The notes beneath the pieces are model-generated. The model saw only the letters and a program-made list of their open reading frames with translations. It was not told where the DNA came from and did no database searches. From Pseudomonas alkylphenolica (GTDB taxonomy: Bacteria; Pseudomonadota; Gammaproteobacteria; Pseudomonadales; Pseudomonadaceae), in the NCBI RefSeq assembly GCF_004025535.1, contig NZ_QJRG01000034.1, positions 62,001 to 126,000 on the forward strand: a stretch of DNA of 64,000 nucleotides. The letters are read 5' to 3'. Each line of letters opens with the position of its first letter. The first letter of the stretch is position 1. Shown here one piece after another: positions 1 through 8,678 of the stretch. Made by a program: the position numbers and the translations under genes.

Positions 1-91
1 ATTGCTCAAAGCGCACCAAAAGAGTTTAGGCTCAGCCTTTACAATCTTACTAACCCAGCAAGTTATGCCCCTACTCACCAAGTAACGAGAG

Positions 92-1033
92 CTAGATATC
101 CAAGACTAAACGAGCACTCTTGGCACGCGAACAGCACGGTGTAAACTGATTATTCGCCTGCTGTTCATCCTCGGTCAAATACATATCCCGATGATCTGGA
201 ATACCCTCCAGAACCCGAGTTACACAAGTTCCACAGATTCCCTGCTCGCAAGACATCTGGATCTCTACACCAGCGGCAATAAGTGCCTCCGCAACTGTAG
301 ATTCTGATGCAACGGTAATCAACTGGCCGGTACTAGCAATCTGTACTTCAAAAGAACCATTTTCAGCATCAGATTTCGGTTCAGCGCTGAAGTATTCACG
401 GTGCAACTGGTCTTTGGCCCAGCCTTGGGCCTCTGCTGTTTTTAGCACAAAGTCCATGAAGCCTGATGGCCCGCAGACATACAGATGATCATCAGCTTGA
501 GGAGAGCTCAGCAACCCGGCAATGTCGGCTGACTTTTGATCATCCCAATGGAAATTGGCATTAGATGCGAACGGGCTGTCTTGGATTCGGCCAACAAACG
601 CCGCTTGCTCTCTCGAGCGTGAGCAATAGTGGAGCTCAAAATTAGCACCAGAGTTTTGCAGGCTTTCCGCCATGCAGAGAATCGGGGTGATCCCAATACC
701 GCCCGCAAAGAGTAACGATTTTCCTTTAGACTCGACCAAGGGGAACAAATTGCGAGGTTCACCGATATTAATTTCGGAACCTTCAAGCAACTCATGTACA
801 GCCTTGGAGCCTCCGCGAGAGTTTGGATCAAGCAAAACACCGACTAGGTAACGATCACGCTCGTGTGGAGCATTACAAAGCGAATACTGCCGAATTAGCC
901 CGTTTGGAAGGTGAACATCGATATGAGATCCAGCTTCGAACTGCGGAAGCTCTGAACCATCTGCCGCAACAAACTCCAGACTTACAACATCGCGGGCTTC
1001 ACGGCTAATCGATTTAATCTGAACGGCAAGCAT
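92..1033 (-). CDS. vanB: Vanillate O-demethylase reductase subunit VanB
   Basis: This 313-aa phthalate-dioxygenase-type reductase passes electrons from NAD(P)H through FMN and a 2Fe-2S centre to the Rieske oxygenase. It has an N-terminal flavin-binding domain (RQYSLCN near residue 50), an NAD-binding domain (LFAGGIGITPIL near 108-119, YVCGPSGFM near 185) and a C-terminal plant-type ferredoxin domain with the CEQGICGTC cluster near 263-271. The length matches VanB. A GGAGGTG ribosome site sits just before the ATG. It is the last gene of a three-gene minus-strand operon behind vanA and a second oxygenase gene, and may serve both. The family assignment is firm; sharing of the reductase is inference. 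Confidence 0.93.
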   Translation of the reverse strand: MLAVQIKSISREARDVVSLEFVAADGSELPQFEAGSHIDVHLPNGLIRQYSLCNAPHERDRYLVGVLLDPNSRGGSKAVHELLEGSEINIGEPRNLFPLVESKGKSLLFAGGIGITPILCMAESLQNSGANFELHYCSRSREQAAFVGRIQDSPFASNANFHWDDQKSADIAGLLSSPQADDHLYVCGPSGFMDFVLKTAEAQGWAKDQLHREYFSAEPKSDAENGSFEVQIASTGQLITVASESTVAEALIAAGVEIQMSCEQGICGTCVTRVLEGIPDHRDMYLTEDEQQANNQFTPCCSRAKSARLVLDI

Positions 1034-1108
1034 AATACACCTCCGACTTCAGGGGTAGTTAATACTCCCCCTGAAGCAATCTCACTTTTATTATTCGGTA
1101 GCTTTTGA

Positions 1109-2164
1109 TTAAGCGACTGAGCTTTCTTTAGCAATCAACTGGTGCTCATCAGCAAGTAGGCGCTCAAGCACACGACGAGACTGCACACCACCGGAGTCGA
1201 TATTCAACTTGAGAAGACCGCGCTCAGGGTAGGTCAACAGGTTGCTCTGTTGTTGTTCGAGCATGTCGAGGTCTTCACCAAAGATTTTCCCTTGCCCTTC
1301 TCGGATTGTATCCGTCAAAGCCAGGTCATTAGGTTTGAATTTCCGCGCCATACCCCAGAAGTACCAATGGGATGTCTCCGTCTCGGGTGTGATGAAGTCG
1401 ACCACAATGCTTGAAGCCTTGAGATGATCTGGAGCGTCGTAGCCGCCATTACCAGCGTGAGCCACACCAACTTCGATCATCACATGACTTGGTGGCGTGA
1501 AGCGGCAGATCTGCCAACGGTCAACAGGTACGTCATCTGCGAGATCGTTACCCCGCAATGCCATTTGCCAGAACGGCGGGGCCATGATGTTTTCCATGTG
1601 CCGGGCGGTGACTACCTCCTCACCATCGACGGTAGTAATTGGCAGCGCCTCATCGATCTCCTTCTGACCGATACTCGATGAGTGAACATACGTTTCATGG
1701 GTCAAGTCCATGAGGTTGTCGATCATCAAGCGGTAGTCGCATTTGATGTGGAACAAGCCACCACCATAAGCCCAATCAGGACTCACGGCCCATTCAAGGT
1801 GGTGGATCAACGCAGGATCGGCAAGAGCTTTGTCGCCAGGCCATACCCAAATGAATCCATACCGTTCAACGACTGCATAGGATTTTATGCATGGGAAGCC
1901 GCGAACTCGCTGCCCTGGCATGGACACGGTTTTACCATCACAACCCATCACGAGGCCGTGATACCCACATACCAAATTACCGTCTTCGACGTAGCCCAAA
2001 GAAAGGGGAGCACCACGGTGAGGGCAGAAGTTTTCCACCGCTGCTACTTCCCCCTCCTTGCCACGATAGAAGGCAATATTTTCACCGCAGATTTTCCTGC
2101 CCAGTGGCTTAGATTCAATTTCATCAGGCGTACAAGCGACATACCACGAGTTTTTAAGAAACAT
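1109..2164 (-). CDS. vanA: Vanillate O-demethylase oxygenase subunit VanA
   Basis: A 351-aa Rieske non-heme iron oxygenase that converts vanillate to protocatechuate and formaldehyde. The Rieske ligands are Cys47, His49, Cys66 and His69. The mononuclear iron motif NLMDLTHETYVH supplies Asp153, His156 and His161. The N-terminus (residues 7-14) and the region LIHHLEWA closely follow Pseudomonas VanA as I remember it, so the substrate call is better supported than for the other two Rieske genes here. TGGAGA lies upstream of the ATG. It sits between a second oxygenase gene and vanB on one minus-strand transcript, probably driven from the promoter near 3503-3530. Confidence 0.93.
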   Translation of the reverse strand: MFLKNSWYVACTPDEIESKPLGRKICGENIAFYRGKEGEVAAVENFCPHRGAPLSLGYVEDGNLVCGYHGLVMGCDGKTVSMPGQRVRGFPCIKSYAVVERYGFIWVWPGDKALADPALIHHLEWAVSPDWAYGGGLFHIKCDYRLMIDNLMDLTHETYVHSSSIGQKEIDEALPITTVDGEEVVTARHMENIMAPPFWQMALRGNDLADDVPVDRWQICRFTPPSHVMIEVGVAHAGNGGYDAPDHLKASSIVVDFITPETETSHWYFWGMARKFKPNDLALTDTIREGQGKIFGEDLDMLEQQQSNLLTYPERGLLKLNIDSGGVQSRRVLERLLADEHQLIAKESSVA

Positions 2165-2211
2165 GACATTCTCCAGCTGATTATACTTATTGCCGGTATC
2201 TAATTAGAGGC

Positions 2212-3279
2212 TCAGCTAATGGATTTGAGCTTTTCAATAATTTTGCGAGCGCGATTTGGGCCGACATCAACATGAATATCGATCATTGGCCTATCTCCGA
2301 ATCGAAGCATGTTTTTGTATTGCGATTCGATGACGACCTTGTCTTCATCAAACGTCATCTTCGACTGCTCGATCACTTTCTGCTTCGTTTCTTCTGGGTC
2401 ACGGACTGGGTTCGTCGCAACTGACCAGAAATAATGGCATGTAGTTTCTGTCTCAGGGGTAACTCCATGGAAACCCTTCATGTGGAAACCGCCTCGATTT
2501 GGGTCATTTAAATCGCAGGTTCCTGCGTCCGCCGCCCCAGACCAGATTCGCAGGTGATTGACGTGAAACTCAATTTCCTGCCAACGGTCGACTTCGCCTT
2601 TAAAGGGGAAGGCGGCAGTGTAGGTTGGCGGAGGGGTTGATCCAGGCATATGGCGAACTACACGCACCCATTCATCACCTGCTTCAACCTTCATTTCGGC
2701 ATTCATGTGAACTTTGGCGTTCCCGCCGATAGTCTTCAGGTGCACGTACCCTAGATGGCTTAAGTCCATCAAATTGTCGTGAACTAACTGCCAAGGCGCG
2801 TCATAGTGATAGACATCACCATCGAACAAGTAGCGACCGCTACTGTGAACATCATATTGTGGAGGCTCGAAACTTGGCTCGCTATCGCTAGTGCTGCCAA
2901 ACCAAATCCACAAAATTTGATCCTGCTCACGAATATGGTAAGCGGGAACTATCGCCTTACCCGGAATTTTTGTTTGCCCTGGGATATCAATACACCGGCC
3001 AGCACCATCAAAAAGAAGACCATGGTAGCCGCAGCGAATCCCGCCCTCCTCCACTGTGCCGTCTGACAAAGGCAAAGCGCGATGGCAGCAACGGTTTTCA
3101 AGTGCACATATCTCACCCTCCGTTGTCCTGAACAGCACGACTGGCTTGTTGAGAAAAGTCCGGCCAATCGGCTTATCTTTCAGTTCCCATGAAAAACCGG
3201 CCACGTACCATTGATCCAGAGGGAACTGCGGTACTGCAGCAGGCAGGGCTACCCCCGGTTCGACGATCTGTACTGACAT
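2212..3279 (-). CDS. Second Rieske aromatic O-demethylase/oxygenase, substrate unknown
   Basis: A 355-aa VanA-family Rieske oxygenase. Rieske ligands are Cys64, His66, Cys83 and His86, and the catalytic iron motif NLMDLSHLGYVH gives Asp172, His175 and His180. It is clearly diverged from the neighbouring vanA, with an extra 15-20 residues at the N-terminus and CCHRA in place of CPHRG. AAGGAG precedes the ATG. It is the first gene of the operon ending in vanA-vanB, so it probably borrows VanB. A methoxylated aromatic other than vanillate (for example isovanillate, veratrate or a methoxybenzoate) is a reasonable guess from context, but nothing in the sequence fixes the substrate. Confidence 0.8.
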   Translation of the reverse strand: MSVQIVEPGVALPAAVPQFPLDQWYVAGFSWELKDKPIGRTFLNKPVVLFRTTEGEICALENRCCHRALPLSDGTVEEGGIRCGYHGLLFDGAGRCIDIPGQTKIPGKAIVPAYHIREQDQILWIWFGSTSDSEPSFEPPQYDVHSSGRYLFDGDVYHYDAPWQLVHDNLMDLSHLGYVHLKTIGGNAKVHMNAEMKVEAGDEWVRVVRHMPGSTPPPTYTAAFPFKGEVDRWQEIEFHVNHLRIWSGAADAGTCDLNDPNRGGFHMKGFHGVTPETETTCHYFWSVATNPVRDPEETKQKVIEQSKMTFDEDKVVIESQYKNMLRFGDRPMIDIHVDVGPNRARKIIEKLKSIS

Positions 3280-3502
3280 TTTATTCTCCTTATGCAGTAG
3301 TCGTAGTTAACGCAAGCAGGGGACGGCTCAGTCGATCCCTACTATGAAAATACCCACGGCTAGAGGGCGATCGAGGATGGCTTAGCCCAGCAGACGACTG
3401 ATGGGTCTACCTGAGAAAGAAAGGGGCTTCGATGTCACGGTCATGTTTTCCACCATTCTTTTTTTATGAGGTGCCGCCCAAGCTCGGTGTGGGCATGAGC
3501 TG

Positions 3503-3532
3503 AGAATAATCAATGTAGTTGAGATGTCAACC
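3503..3532 (-). promoter_or_regulatory. Promoter with MarR-type operator for the Rieske/vanAB operon
   Basis: On the minus strand, TTGACA (3525-3530) and TATTCT (3503-3508) are separated by 16 bp, a good sigma-70 pair. The inverted repeat GTTGA-N4-TCAAC (3518-3531) covers the -35 box. The same palindrome, in the same position relative to -35, recurs at 4275-4290 and 19598-19612. The binding protein is inferred to be the MarR regulator encoded next to it. Confidence 0.6.
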
Positions 3533-3690
3533 AGTTTTCTTTCTCCGTGGATGATCGGTACGCTTTCCTAATGCCAGCTGTTACGTTGGCCACAGCGCAA
3601 GGAACCGAGCAGAAAGGTCAACCAAGCAACCCAGAAAACAATGAGGTATGGTAAAAGCGCCTTCCGTCATTTCTGAGCTATGGCCTTCAT

Positions 3691-4161
3691 ATGCACACCC
3701 CCCGTCTCGATTTGAACCGCTACGTGCCTGGTCTGCTGGGCTTTATCTACAACAAAATGTCCGCTGGAGCGTCTGCCTGCTACCGCAAGGAATTCGGTGT
3801 CGGGATCATCGAATGGCGGATGCTCTCGATGCTCGCAGTTGAGGAGAACATCACAGCAAATCGTATTGCCCAAGTAATTGGGCTGGACAAAGCGGCTGTG
3901 AGCCGAGCAGTGCAACAGCTCATCAAATCCGAGGATATCTCGACCAAGGTCAATCCTAACGACGGTCGAAGCGTCACACTGAGCCTCACACCCAAAGGCT
4001 TTGAGCTACACGACAAAATCATTGCTGTAGCGCTGGAGAGAGAGAAACGGCTCTTGGCAGGTTTGTCAGCAAAAGAGGTTGAGACACTGCTCGACCTGCT
4101 CCGTCGCATGCATGGAAACGTCTCTAGCGCGAATCTTGTCGGTCAGAGCCCCCTGGAGTGA
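3691..4161 (+). CDS. MarR-family transcriptional regulator
   Basis: A 156-aa winged-helix regulator. The DNA-binding core runs from ENITANRIAQVIGLDKAAVSRAVQQLIKSEDI-type helices (about residues 51-83) into the wing with the DGRS motif near residue 91. It lies alone between the divergent Rieske/vanAB operon and the cleavage-dioxygenase operon. Both of those promoters carry the same GTTGA-N4-TCAAC palindrome, so it is the obvious candidate repressor. Most Pseudomonas vanAB clusters use the GntR-type VanR instead, which makes a MarR here notable. The start is uncertain because no convincing ribosome site precedes the ATG. Confidence 0.85.
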   Translation: MHTPRLDLNRYVPGLLGFIYNKMSAGASACYRKEFGVGIIEWRMLSMLAVEENITANRIAQVIGLDKAAVSRAVQQLIKSEDISTKVNPNDGRSVTLSLTPKGFELHDKIIAVALEREKRLLAGLSAKEVETLLDLLRRMHGNVSSANLVGQSPLE

Positions 4162-4274
4162 ACCCGTTGGTTTGCGCCCCCTCTAGCGCCGACTTCCCCG
4201 TCTAACCGGCCAAATACCACTCACCTGATAGCAATGGATTAACAGGGATGAGAGGTGATTTCCCAGCTCAACAT

Positions 4275-4305
4275 GGTTGACACCTCAACCAGATTGGGTA
4301 TATCA
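4275..4305 (+). promoter_or_regulatory. Promoter with MarR-type operator for the cleavage-dioxygenase operon
   Basis: A perfect inverted repeat, GGTTGA-CACC-TCAACC (4275-4290), overlaps a TTGACA -35 box (4277-4282). After 16 bp comes TATATC (4299-4304) as a possible -10. The layout mirrors the vanAB-side promoter at 3503-3532, which suggests coordinate repression of both operons by one MarR protein. Confidence 0.6.
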
Positions 4306-4442
4306 CTATACGCATTGGTGATCGTGATTAGCGGACATCGATGCGGACAGATGCCACCTCCAGAGGTTGCCGACAGCCTCTGTCTCCGCAAGTGACTTGC
4401 TGCAACCTGTGATGCCTACAAAAAACATAAGAGGCCAAAATC

Positions 4443-5870
4443 ATGAACTCTGCATTGCCATACGCCGACCATCCCATGCTCCAAGAAAACTATCGCCCGG
4501 TTGATCAGGAGCTCTACAACCAGGACTTGGAGGTGATCGGCGAGATTCCTGCTGGACTGCAGGGAACCCTCTACCGCAATGGGCCTAATCCCCAGTTCCC
4601 CCCTCTCGGTGCCGAACACCACTGGTTCTTCTCTGAAGGGATGATCCACGCGGTTCAGGTCAAAGATGGCAAGGTCAGCTACAGAAACCGGTGGGTCAGA
4701 ACCGAACAGTTTAATGCTCAGGAGAAGGCTGGTGAGCGACTCATCTCGACCGCGTCTCCTGCCCCCGCTAACGGGCTGAATCCTCACTTCGCCAACACCA
4801 ATGCAATTGTGCTTGGCGGGAAGCTCTTCGCTTTCGAAGAGTTCAATCTACCAATGCTCTTGGATCGAGGCACCCTGCAAACAGAGAAGCTCTGGGATGC
4901 GGATGGTAAATACCAAGGGCCATTTACCGCTCACCCGAAGATCGATCCCCATACAGGGCATTTGCTCGGCTTTGGATACCAGGCTTCCGGATTCGGCACT
5001 CCGACCATCCAGTACAATGAACTCGACACCAACGGTGTTCTGATCCGTAACGAACGCTTCGAGGCCCCCTTCCCTAGCGTTGTTCACGACTTTGCTATCA
5101 CTGCCAAGCACCTCATCTTCCCGATTTACCCTGCCACGATTAGCATCGAGCGCGCCATGGCGGGAGGTTCCGCTCTGGCTTGGGAGCCGGAAAAAGGTAC
5201 TTTCATCGGCATCGTGGAGCGCAATGAGTCGGTAAATAAAATCCGCTGGTTTAAAGGTGATCCCTGCTACTCGTACCACGTCCAGAATGCATTCACTGTC
5301 GAAGAGAATGGCCAAGAAAAAGTCATCCTCGACCTGTTCAAGTTCCATGCGATCCCCCTATTCCCGGACTGGAAAGGCGAAAATTTCGTTCCTTGGCTAA
5401 GCGATGACGTGCGTGGCGGTCAGCTCGTGCGATTCGAATTCGACTTGTCTGAAGGGAACGAATCCTACACCGAGGAAGTGCTCAGCGATTTCTTGGGCGA
5501 GTTCCCTGTGGTTGATGGACGCTACATTGGCGAACACTATCGCCATGGTTACTACGTCTCGCAGCAAGGCGCTTTTTATCCTGGCAGCTTCTTCGACACT
5601 CTGGTTCATATCAATGTCGAAACCGGTGAGAAGAAATTCTTTACGCCGGAGAGTCGCTCCTATTTCCACGAACCACTCTTTGTCCCCCGCTCGCCCGAGT
5701 CTGCTGAAGGCGACGGTTGGCTGGTTACCGTGATGTATGTGAAGTCGGAAGCAGCTAGCTACTTTGCCGTATTCGACGCTGAAGACGTGGCTAAAGGCCC
5801 AATTGCGAAGGTTAAACTTCCGCAACGAGTGCCATACGGGTTTCACGGCAGCTGGCATCCAGAAGTCTAA
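4443..5870 (+). CDS. Carotenoid-cleavage-family dioxygenase (lignostilbene/isoeugenol-cleaving type)
   Basis: A 475-aa RPE65/carotenoid-oxygenase-fold enzyme, which uses Fe(II) held by four histidines to split an alkene into two carbonyls. The four His contexts are visible: AHPKIDPHTG (~160), SVVHDFAIT (~211), YSYHVQNAF (~281) and the C-terminal GFHGSWHPE (~470). FYRNGPNPQF-like text near residue 45 is the family's N-terminal signature. Bacterial members of this length cleave lignostilbenes or isoeugenol to vanillin-type aldehydes, which fits the aldehyde dehydrogenase and FdhA downstream. It resembles the isoeugenol monooxygenase family only moderately, so the actual substrate is open. AAGAGG precedes the ATG. 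Confidence 0.85.
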   Translation: MNSALPYADHPMLQENYRPVDQELYNQDLEVIGEIPAGLQGTLYRNGPNPQFPPLGAEHHWFFSEGMIHAVQVKDGKVSYRNRWVRTEQFNAQEKAGERLISTASPAPANGLNPHFANTNAIVLGGKLFAFEEFNLPMLLDRGTLQTEKLWDADGKYQGPFTAHPKIDPHTGHLLGFGYQASGFGTPTIQYNELDTNGVLIRNERFEAPFPSVVHDFAITAKHLIFPIYPATISIERAMAGGSALAWEPEKGTFIGIVERNESVNKIRWFKGDPCYSYHVQNAFTVEENGQEKVILDLFKFHAIPLFPDWKGENFVPWLSDDVRGGQLVRFEFDLSEGNESYTEEVLSDFLGEFPVVDGRYIGEHYRHGYYVSQQGAFYPGSFFDTLVHINVETGEKKFFTPESRSYFHEPLFVPRSPESAEGDGWLVTVMYVKSEAASYFAVFDAEDVAKGPIAKVKLPQRVPYGFHGSWHPEV

Positions 5871-5891
5871 AACCTGCCCCTAAACTTGTAC

Positions 5892-5925
5892 TGTAGAACG
5901 ACAAATTTGTATTCATTGTTCTGCA
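5892..5925. promoter_or_regulatory. Imperfect inverted repeat between dioxygenase and FadL genes
   Basis: TGTAGAACGA (5892-5901) and TTGTTCTGCA (5916-5925) are inverted with two mismatches. It could be an operator or a weak stem-loop in the 84-bp gap. No T-tract follows. Confidence 0.3.
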
Positions 5926-5954
5926 GAATCGCATCCTGACATCGGTACACTCCA

Positions 5955-7106
5955 ATGAAGAATAAGAAAGTAATCGGCCTTGTCGTTGCAGTAGCTGCCT
6001 GTTCCTCAAATGCTTGGGCTACACAAGGAACACACTTAGCGGGTTACGGAGCTAAGGCCCAATCAATGGGCGGTGCTTCGGTCGCATATCCTCAGGATGC
6101 AATAGCGGCTGCCAACAACCCAGCGGGGATGGCTGAAGTTGGCAACCGCGTCGATGCTGACATACAGATCATTTACGCATCAGCTGATCTTGAACTTGGC
6201 TCTCCGGAAAATAAACACGAAGGGTCAATAGTCGTGCCTATCCCAGAGTTTGGTGTCAACTATCAGCTGACACCACACATAACAATAGGCTTATCCACAT
6301 ATGCCAGCGGTGTCGGATTTAAATACGATGACCCAGTCGCTCCGATTCCTGGTCTACGACGTGCTCGTGGCGCCTTGAGCCAGGTTGATATTCTACCCAC
6401 CATCACCTATAAATTCGATAACGGCTTAGCACTTGGCCTATCGTATGTATATGGCATCCAAAAATTTTATGTGCAAGGTCTGCCTGGGCCATTTCCTGGT
6501 GGTCAAAACGAGGACTTTGGTACCGAGAAAGCATATGGCCACAGCTGGAAGGCGGGCGCCTTGTGGAACTTTGATAATGGATTCGCAATTGGTGCTAGCT
6601 ACAAACCTAAAATGGAGATGAGTAAACTCTCCGGCTATAAAGACGAATTACTAGCTGGCTCCGGTGGTTCCATCGATAGCCCCGAGAGTTATAGCTTGGG
6701 CATCAAGCAAAAATTCAATGACAAGTGGACGGCCGCGCTCGATTATGAACACGTAAGCTGGTCGAATGTTGATGCTTTCTCGGAAAACTTTGGCTGGCGC
6801 GACCAAGATATCGTCAAGCTAGGTGCCGAATACAACTTCAACCGTGACTGGCAGTTCAGGGCTGGCGTAAGCCATGGCCGTCTCCATACAACAGGAAAGT
6901 ATGCTACTCCTAACTTCCTGTTGGTCGGCATTAACAGTACGGCATTTACAGCTGGTGCTACTAGAAAAGTCAGCGAAAACGGTGAGATCAACATTACCGC
7001 AGAGTATGACTACGGAAAGACCCTCGATGGAACTGGGCCTAGCGAAGGCACGAAGCTGGACGTTGACATGTACACGCTCACAGTTGGTTACGGCTGGAAA
7101 TTTTAA
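5955..7106 (+). CDS. FadL/TodX-type outer-membrane channel for hydrophobic substrates
   Basis: A 383-aa outer-membrane protein of the FadL/OmpP1 family, whose members let hydrophobic aromatics and fatty acids enter by lateral diffusion. A signal peptide ends near residue 22 (AWA). The mature N-terminus carries the family hatch sequence ending NNPAGMA (~53-59). The protein ends in alternating beta strands with terminal aromatic KF, as expected for a beta-barrel. It lies between the cleavage dioxygenase and the aldehyde dehydrogenase, so it probably imports the dioxygenase substrate. A close paralogue lies at 58117-59274, beside the second meta-cleavage operon. Confidence 0.88.
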   Translation: MKNKKVIGLVVAVAACSSNAWATQGTHLAGYGAKAQSMGGASVAYPQDAIAAANNPAGMAEVGNRVDADIQIIYASADLELGSPENKHEGSIVVPIPEFGVNYQLTPHITIGLSTYASGVGFKYDDPVAPIPGLRRARGALSQVDILPTITYKFDNGLALGLSYVYGIQKFYVQGLPGPFPGGQNEDFGTEKAYGHSWKAGALWNFDNGFAIGASYKPKMEMSKLSGYKDELLAGSGGSIDSPESYSLGIKQKFNDKWTAALDYEHVSWSNVDAFSENFGWRDQDIVKLGAEYNFNRDWQFRAGVSHGRLHTTGKYATPNFLLVGINSTAFTAGATRKVSENGEINITAEYDYGKTLDGTGPSEGTKLDVDMYTLTVGYGWKF

Positions 7107-7143
7107 CTGACCAATTGTTATTGACTGAGGAGCAGCCATAAAG

Positions 7144-8598
7144 ATGAATATTAGCGAGCATAACGCAGCCACAATCGCCAAGATGACACAGGTTCTAGAG
7201 CGGATGCGGAAGAGCCAAGGGGCTGATGGCTTGCCCTCCGCCCAAGTCCGAATTGAACGACTTGATCGTCTGATAGAAATGGTCGTTAAAAATAGCCACG
7301 CCCTGGCCGAGGTCATTAGTGAGGACTTCGGCCATCGAAGCAAGCACCAAAGCCTGCTCGGGGATATCGGCGTTACCGTCCATGCCATCAAGCATAATCG
7401 GGATAATCTCACGTCCTGGATGCAGCCCGAGCATCTCGCCGATCCCTTCCCAGGTGTAAAAACCACCATCGAGTATCAACCGCTCGGTGTCGTGGGTGTT
7501 ATAAGCCCATGGAACTTCCCGATCATCCTTTCGCTCAGCCCAGTTGCTGCCGCCTTCGCAGCCGGAAACCGGGCAATGCTCAAACCCTCCGAGTTAACGC
7601 CCCGGACATCTGACCTGCTGGCCTCGCTTGTACAAGAGTATTTCGACGAGTCTGAATTCGCCGTTTTTTGCGGTGATTCCAGCGTTGGCGCAGCATTTAG
7701 TGCACTGCCGTTCGACCACCTTATGTTCACGGGCAGTACGGCAGTTGCTAAGCATATTTCGAGGGCAGCGGCGGAGCATCTGGTGCCGGTGACATTGGAG
7801 CTTGGTGGTAAGTCCCCTGTCGTGATATCCAAGACCGCTGACCTCAAGGTAGCCGCCAAACGCATCATGGCTATCAAAGCGTTTAACGCCGGTCAGATCT
7901 GCTTGGCTCCGGATTACATTCTTGTCGAGCAGTCCCAAGTCGATGAACTCCTAACGGAGCTAGTGGCCAGCACGACAGAGATGTACCCAAGCCTCCTTGG
8001 AAATCCAGACTACACGTCCATGATTTCTCATGCAGCTTACGCTCGCCAAGCAAGCCTGGTAGCAGATGCCCTTGCCAAAGGGGCAACTGCTTTCCCGATA
8101 AATCCTGCTCTAGAGATCTTCGACGGAGAACGGAGCAAGAAGTACCCCCCTACATTGATTCTTGATGTCGATGACAGCATGAAAGTAATGCAAGAGGAAA
8201 TTTTCGGCCCACTGCTCCCTATTCATGTCATCGAAAATTTCTCGGCAGCCGTTGAAGTAATCAACAACAAAGAACGACCACTCGCACTTTACTATTTTGG
8301 AAACAATGAACAAGAGGTTGTCGAGCTTACGCAGCGAACTACTTCTGGTGCCATTGTTGTAAATGATGTGATGACCCATGCCTTTTCCGAAGACATACCT
8401 GTTGGCGGAGTAGGCGCGTCCGGAATTGGGCAATACCACGGTATATATGGATTCCGTCGCTTCAGCCACCTCAAGCCTGTCGTCCACCAGAGTGAGGCCG
8501 GAGAGTCGAATATAGCACTTCGAGCCCCATTTGGTGAACTGCAAGATCAAATCATCGACCTGTTGCTTGTCGATGATACCCCTGGGTCAAAAGTTTAA
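7144..8598 (+). CDS. Coniferyl-aldehyde-dehydrogenase-type aldehyde dehydrogenase (copy 1)
   Basis: A 484-aa NAD(P)-dependent aldehyde dehydrogenase of the CalB group. The cofactor loop is GVISPWNFPI (~119-128), the general-base Glu lies in LELGGKSP (~219-226) and the catalytic Cys in FNAGQICLAPDY (~249-260). The C-terminal SHLKPVVHQ-type tail resembles coniferyl aldehyde dehydrogenases. It follows the cleavage dioxygenase and FadL and precedes fdhA, so a role in oxidising vanillin- or coniferaldehyde-like products to acids is likely. A paralogue at 27014-28465 shares the same motifs. Confidence 0.85.
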   Translation: MNISEHNAATIAKMTQVLERMRKSQGADGLPSAQVRIERLDRLIEMVVKNSHALAEVISEDFGHRSKHQSLLGDIGVTVHAIKHNRDNLTSWMQPEHLADPFPGVKTTIEYQPLGVVGVISPWNFPIILSLSPVAAAFAAGNRAMLKPSELTPRTSDLLASLVQEYFDESEFAVFCGDSSVGAAFSALPFDHLMFTGSTAVAKHISRAAAEHLVPVTLELGGKSPVVISKTADLKVAAKRIMAIKAFNAGQICLAPDYILVEQSQVDELLTELVASTTEMYPSLLGNPDYTSMISHAAYARQASLVADALAKGATAFPINPALEIFDGERSKKYPPTLILDVDDSMKVMQEEIFGPLLPIHVIENFSAAVEVINNKERPLALYYFGNNEQEVVELTQRTTSGAIVVNDVMTHAFSEDIPVGGVGASGIGQYHGIYGFRRFSHLKPVVHQSEAGESNIALRAPFGELQDQIIDLLLVDDTPGSKV

Positions 8599-8678
8599 TA
8601 CTTGACCCTCTTGAAGGCATCACCTGTATTAAATGCTGCCTTTACTGTAAATATAGCTTAATCAACCGGAGACTGTTT

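Noticed and set aside
1-144. Open plus-strand frame at the left edge ending at 144 (FRLSLYNLTNPASY is part of it)
   Set aside because: It could be the C-terminus of a gene entering from the left, but it overlaps the vanB 3' end by 53 bp, and 47 codons are not enough to identify a family.
1682-2203. 173-codon plus-strand open frame across vanA
   Set aside because: It is an antisense shadow of the well-supported vanA gene; the translation has no recognisable motif and no ribosome site.
6819-7469. 216-codon minus-strand frame over FadL/aldehyde dehydrogenase
   Set aside because: Antisense to two clear genes, low-complexity Arg/Ser-rich product typical of a shadow.
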